Source: Nitrospira sp.
Lineage (GTDB): Bacteria; Nitrospirota; Nitrospiria; Nitrospirales; Nitrospiraceae
Assembly: GCA_019636915.1 (NCBI GenBank)
Contig: JAHBWQ010000012.1
Span: 1 to 42,344, forward strand
Length of the DNA stretch: 42,344 nucleotides
Reading direction: 5' to 3'
Under the pieces are notes generated by a model. The model had not been told where the DNA came from and searched no databases. It saw only the letters and a program-made list of their open reading frames with translations. The first letter of the stretch is position 1, and every line of letters starts with the position of its first letter. Positions 41,583-42,344 of the stretch are shown here, piece by piece. The position numbers and the translations under genes are program-made.

Positions 41583-42344
41583 TTAGATCGGTAGATCATA
41601 ATTGATCCGTACGCCGCCAAAGATGGATCGAATCGGCGTCCCAAAGAACAGCGTCTCTTCGTACTTCTCGTTGAAGATGTTGTCCAAACGGAGATAGGCT
41701 TGCATGTACTTCGTCACGTCATAGCTTGCGGACAGATTCCATACGACAAATGAGGGAGTAGGATTTCCATTCCCAGTATTGCCAAACCGCTCCCCAACAT
41801 ATCGTCCTTCCAGATTGGCTCGTAAACTTTCTATAGGCTGATAGCTCAGAATGGTCGAAATTTGATGGAGTGGCCACTTGGGAAGGCGTGTATCCGAGCC
41901 ACTGCTGATGTCCCGCGTCGCTGCGTACGTATATTGGATCTGCAGATCCAAGTTCTTCACCCATCGCCCATCACGATAGAGCTTCAACTTGGTGCTCACT
42001 TCCACACCCTCCGCTTTGGCTAACCCAACGTTCTGCGCACAAAACCCAAACGAACCAGGAGCCGTACACTCGGCTGGATCGAACACCGACAGGATCAGAT
42101 TTCTGTAGCGGGTCCAAAAGTAACCAACACTGATGCTCCCTCGATCATTGGGCAATGCCTGTTCGAGGGCTACATCAAACGCTTGGCTCTTTTCAGGTTT
42201 CAAATTTGGGTTGCCGAATCCGGGGAAAAACAGCTCATTGATTGTGGGTGCCCGAAAACCGGTTGAATAACTACCTCGAAGCTTCGTACCGGTTTCCTGA
42301 TGCAGATCCCCCCCCGTCACACGATAGGTCGTCGCGCTTCCAAA
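41583..42344 (-). CDS. TonB-dependent outer-membrane receptor, C-terminal part (BtuB-like)
   Basis: Only the last ~253 codons are present; the gene enters from beyond the window end. Typical C-terminal beta-barrel features of TonB-dependent receptors are seen: GSYSTGFRAPTINELFFPG and NPNLKPEKSQAFDVALEQ, followed by alternating strands, and the RLDNIFNEKYEETLFFGTPI region near the end. It ends RINYDLPI, without the usual terminal Phe. Being first in the cobalamin operon it is most likely the corrinoid importer BtuB, but the plug domain and TonB box are outside. A cobalamin riboswitch, common before btuB, would also lie outside. Confidence 0.85.
   Translation of the reverse strand, partial: FGSATTYRVTGGDLHQETGTKLRGSYSTGFRAPTINELFFPGFGNPNLKPEKSQAFDVALEQALPNDRGSISVGYFWTRYRNLILSVFDPAECTAPGSFGFCAQNVGLAKAEGVEVSTKLKLYRDGRWVKNLDLQIQYTYAATRDISSGSDTRLPKWPLHQISTILSYQPIESLRANLEGRYVGERFGNTGNGNPTPSFVVWNLSASYDVTKYMQAYLRLDNIFNEKYEETLFFGTPIRSIFGGVRINYDLPI

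Noticed and set aside
1..42344. tRNA, rRNA, CRISPR arrays, insertion sequences
   Set aside because: A few GGTTCGAA-like words (near 11154 and 39359) lie inside protein genes with no cloverleaf; no regularly spaced repeats, transposase motifs or long terminal inverted repeats were seen.

Overview
The window looks like a chromosomal segment of a moderately GC-rich, Gram-negative (diderm) bacterium. The diderm call rests on lipid A and LPS-transport genes, a beta-barrel outer-membrane protein and a TonB-dependent receptor. The mix of a Pil-Chp-like chemosensory operon, a very compact cobalamin operon and a fused FAD/Fe-S oxidoreductase resembles Nitrospira-type (Nitrospirota) genomes. That assignment is inference from remembered gene content, with no search run. 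No rRNA, tRNA, CRISPR array, transposase or integrase was seen.

Layout. (1) 1-3.8 kb, minus strand: the 3' part of a type I restriction-modification locus (hsdR, then the start of hsdM, cut by the window edge). Next to it is a HigB/HigA-type toxin-antitoxin pair whose toxin gene carries an apparent single-base frameshift. (2) 4.0-7.4 kb: an MtfA-type zinc peptidase fused to a SEC-C motif, a small outer-membrane beta-barrel and a DAACS-family carboxylate symporter. (3) 7.5-11.7 kb: a MoaD/ThiS-like small protein without the terminal Gly-Gly, a 944-residue FAD/4Fe-4S/CCG-domain 2-hydroxyacid dehydrogenase, and a divergent NAD-dependent 2-hydroxyacid dehydrogenase. (4) 11.7-14.1 kb, minus: a TPR protein and a cold-shock protein with a long leader. 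(5) 14.4-19.6 kb, plus: an envelope operon lptF-lptG-fabF-like-acp-lpxD, in which the acyl carrier protein has a lysine-rich histone H1-like tail. (6) 19.6-20.1 kb: an unknown small membrane protein.

(7) 20.5-31.5 kb, minus: a chemosensory operon reading PilH-like CheY, CheW, MCP, CheA (three Hpt domains plus receiver), CheW, CheW, receiver-coiled-coil protein, degenerate Hpt protein, degenerate HD-GYP protein. It resembles Pil-Chp or other non-flagellar chemosensory systems. No CheR or CheB is present, and a 362-bp gene-poor gap sits between MCP and CheA, where Pil-Chp clusters often carry the methyltransferase pilK.

(8) 32.0-42.3 kb, minus: a 12-gene cobalamin operon, in transcription order TonB-dependent receptor (partial), cbiA, a CWC cysteine-rich protein, bluB, ATP:cob(I)alamin adenosyltransferase, cobU, cobT, cobS, cbiB, cobD, cbiZ, cbiP. 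It combines corrinoid uptake, a,c-diamide and peripheral amidation, aminopropanol attachment, DMB synthesis, nucleotide-loop assembly, adenosylation and CbiZ-type remodelling of scavenged corrinoids. Most junctions overlap by 4 bp, so translational coupling is likely. No corrin-ring-forming genes are visible here.

Strongest leads: the ACP with an H1-like tail in the lipid A operon; the inverted repeats in the csp/lptF divergent control region; the frameshifted HigB toxin; the run of apparently inactive signalling domains (Hpt without His, HD-GYP with altered key residues) at the end of the chemosensory operon; the BluB C-terminal extension read out of frame through the adenosyltransferase start; and the CWC protein embedded in the B12 operon. 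I did not find a convincing wholly new multi-gene system.
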